From: Cyanoderma ruficeps
Taxonomy: Eukaryota; Chordata; Aves; Passeriformes; Timaliidae
Direction of reading: 5' to 3'
Assembly (NCBI GenBank): GCA_008694505.1
Contig: VZDJ01007747.1
Coordinates: forward strand, 38,855,615-38,919,614
Length of the DNA: 64,000 bases
Shown here: positions 63,051 to 64,000 of the stretch, in pieces
How positions within the stretch are numbered: the first letter of the stretch is position 1
How the letters are laid out: each line of letters starts with the position of its first letter
The notes under the pieces: generated by a model
Seen by the model: the letters and a program-made list of their open reading frames with translations, nothing else
The model's database searches: none
What the model was told of the DNA's origin: nothing
Translations under genes and position numbers: made by a program

Positions 63051-63262
63051 TTCCCGCGCCTTCCCTGAACTTCCCCTCAGCCTTCCCTGAATCTTCTTTC
63101 ACCCCTCCCTCGGCCTTCCCGCTGCCGCCCTTCACCCTCACTAAGCCCCCTTTCAACCCTCCCTTAGCCTCCCCTCCGCCTTCCCGCCGCTTTCCCTTAG
63201 CCCTCTCTGAGGCTCCCTTCAGCTTTCCCGCCATTTCCCGCCTCGCTCCCCTCCCCTCGAGC
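63051..63262 (+). repeat. Polypyrimidine tract with degenerate CTTCCC repeats
   Basis: About 210 bp in which the plus strand is nearly all C and T, with roughly ten copies of CTTCCC/TTTCCC-type units, many followed by CTGA, TTAG or CGCC. The minus strand therefore gives a false Lys/Gly/Glu-rich repeat protein. It probably lies in or just before the untranslated first exon. Confidence 0.75.
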
Positions 63263-63282
63263 CGCCGCTGCAGAGCGCTGGG

Positions 63283-63288
63283 GTGAGT
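63283..63288 (+). other. Candidate splice donor of a noncoding first exon
   Basis: CTGGG|GTGAGT at 63282/63283 is a strong donor match at the 3' side of the CpG island and polypyrimidine tract. It would end an untranslated first exon of the downstream gene. There is no transcript support. Confidence 0.4.
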
Positions 63289-63584
63289 ATGGAGCTGTGC
63301 TGCGGGCTCGGAAATCGCTCCTGGCGCGACGGGTTCAGCCGCCGCCACCGCGTACCCGCTCCCCTCCGGCCGGGGTCCCTGTGTGGCTGGAGGCAGCGGC
63401 TGCGCCGGGGGCGGGACATGGCCCTTGAGGGCCCCACTTGTGCGGCCCGTGCCGGGACGGGCATTGCGGGTGTGCCCTCAGGGCTCTGGAGTTGTTGTTT
63501 GTGGTGTTTGATGGCAGTGGCAGTGCCGTGGTGGCCTAGCGTGCCCGCGGACAAGACTGTGTGTGGGCCCTTTATTTCACAGGA

Positions 63585-63905
63585 TCAGTAAGGTTGGAAG
63601 GGACCTTCGGAGACCATCCAGTCCAACCCCCCCTGCAGGGTCACCTGGAGCAGGTTACCTAAGAACGCATCCACGTTGTTTTGTGTCTCCAGAGGTGGAG
63701 ATTTCACCACCGCTCCGGGCAGCCTGTTCCAGTGCCCTGCCACCCTCAACGTAAAGTTCTTCCTCATGTTAAAGTCAAACTTCTTGTGTTTTAGTTTATG
63801 GCCATTACTCCTTATCAGTGGGCACCACAGGAAAAAGTGTGACGGCATCCTCTTGGCACTCATATTTATGTATTTTAGCACAGAAGACGCTTGGAGCACT
63901 GCCTT
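63585..63905 (-). mobile_element. CR1 LINE fragment, 3' end
   Basis: On the minus strand it encodes the C-terminal end of a CR1-type ORF2: FDFNMRKNFTLRV, HWNRLPGAVV and PLETQ, then the 3' segment GGLDWMV..GPFQP. The plus strand shows the matching GGTTGGAAGGGACC..CCAGTCCAACC tail. No ATTCTATGAT repeats remain at the 3' end. The 5' limit near 63905 is approximate. It lies within about 300 bp of the proposed splice donor, so it would sit in the first intron of the downstream gene. Confidence 0.88.
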
Positions 63906-64000
63906 GTGACACGAAACTCGTGCAAGAGTCTGTGTCATCTGCAGTCTCTAAGCTAAGTCAGACTTAGAGCTGAGTCAAGATGTACTAAGTCAGATGGGGA
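63906..64000. other. Window end, unassigned
   Basis: Ninety-five bases following the CR1 fragment. They may be further diverged CR1 sequence or intronic DNA; nothing specific is visible. Confidence 0.4.

Larger units (their letters stand above)
62640..63560 (+). promoter_or_regulatory. CpG island, probable promoter of the next gene (HAUS3/POLN inferred)
   Basis: Very dense CpG over about 900 bp, with a GC box GCCCCGCCCC (62891-62900), a perfect CRE TGACGTCA (62903-62910) and an NRF1-type site (62945-62956), a typical housekeeping promoter. It lies about 7.4 kb after the MXD4 poly(A) signals. In amniotes HAUS3/POLN follows MXD4 on the same strand, so this is probably its promoter. No coding sequence here confirms the identity, and the island could also work in both directions. 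Confidence 0.7.

Noticed and set aside
62908..63348. 146-codon minus-strand frame rich in Lys, Gly and Glu
   Set aside because: It is the complement of the polypyrimidine tract. The apparent protein repeat follows from the DNA repeat, and it lies in a promoter CpG island.

Overview
The window looks like vertebrate, almost certainly avian, nuclear DNA. It has large AT-rich introns, two compact CpG islands, low repeat content, and interspersed repeats that are recognisably CR1 (chicken repeat 1) non-LTR retrotransposon fragments. I cannot name the species. Only one protein-coding gene can be supported: MXD4 (MAX dimerization protein 4, MAD4), complete on the + strand. It has six coding exons (16990-17053, 17643-17742, 27076-27105, 48178-48292, 51310-51469, 52438-52586) that join in frame into a 205-residue SID-bHLH-leucine-zipper repressor.

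Layout. Positions 1-16200 are intergenic, with a 5'-truncated CR1 on the minus strand (8393-9015), a (TTG)15 microsatellite and two short duplications. Positions 16200-17400 are the MXD4 CpG-island promoter. It carries seven CCAAT/ATTGG boxes in about 345 bp, one canonical CACGTG E-box and one octamer. The gene fills 16990 to about 55250. A second CpG-rich block lies in intron 2 (18100-18760) and contains a plausible alternative first exon whose reading phase fits exon 3. Intron 3 (21 kb) is long and mostly featureless; it has a GC-rich patch just after exon 3 and a 60-N assembly gap at 45632-45691. The 3' UTR is about 2.6 kb and ends at paired AATAAA signals.

Positions 55250-62600 are intergenic, with an old CR1 endonuclease-region fragment near 61.5 kb. 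Positions 62640-63560 are a third CpG island with a GC box, a perfect CRE, an NRF1 motif, a polypyrimidine tract and a GTGAGT donor. It is probably the promoter and noncoding first exon of the next gene. From known amniote synteny (ZFYVE28-MXD4-HAUS3/POLN) I infer HAUS3/POLN, but no coding sequence confirms this. A second minus-strand CR1 fragment lies beside it at 63585-63905.

MXD4 pairs with MAX, binds CACGTG and recruits SIN3/HDAC to oppose MYC. The CACGTG in its own promoter makes MYC/MAX/MXD control of the gene possible. I saw no novel multi-gene system. The most interesting points are the possible SID-less isoform, the skippable 30-nt micro-exon that encodes most of the basic region, and the dense CCAAT array.
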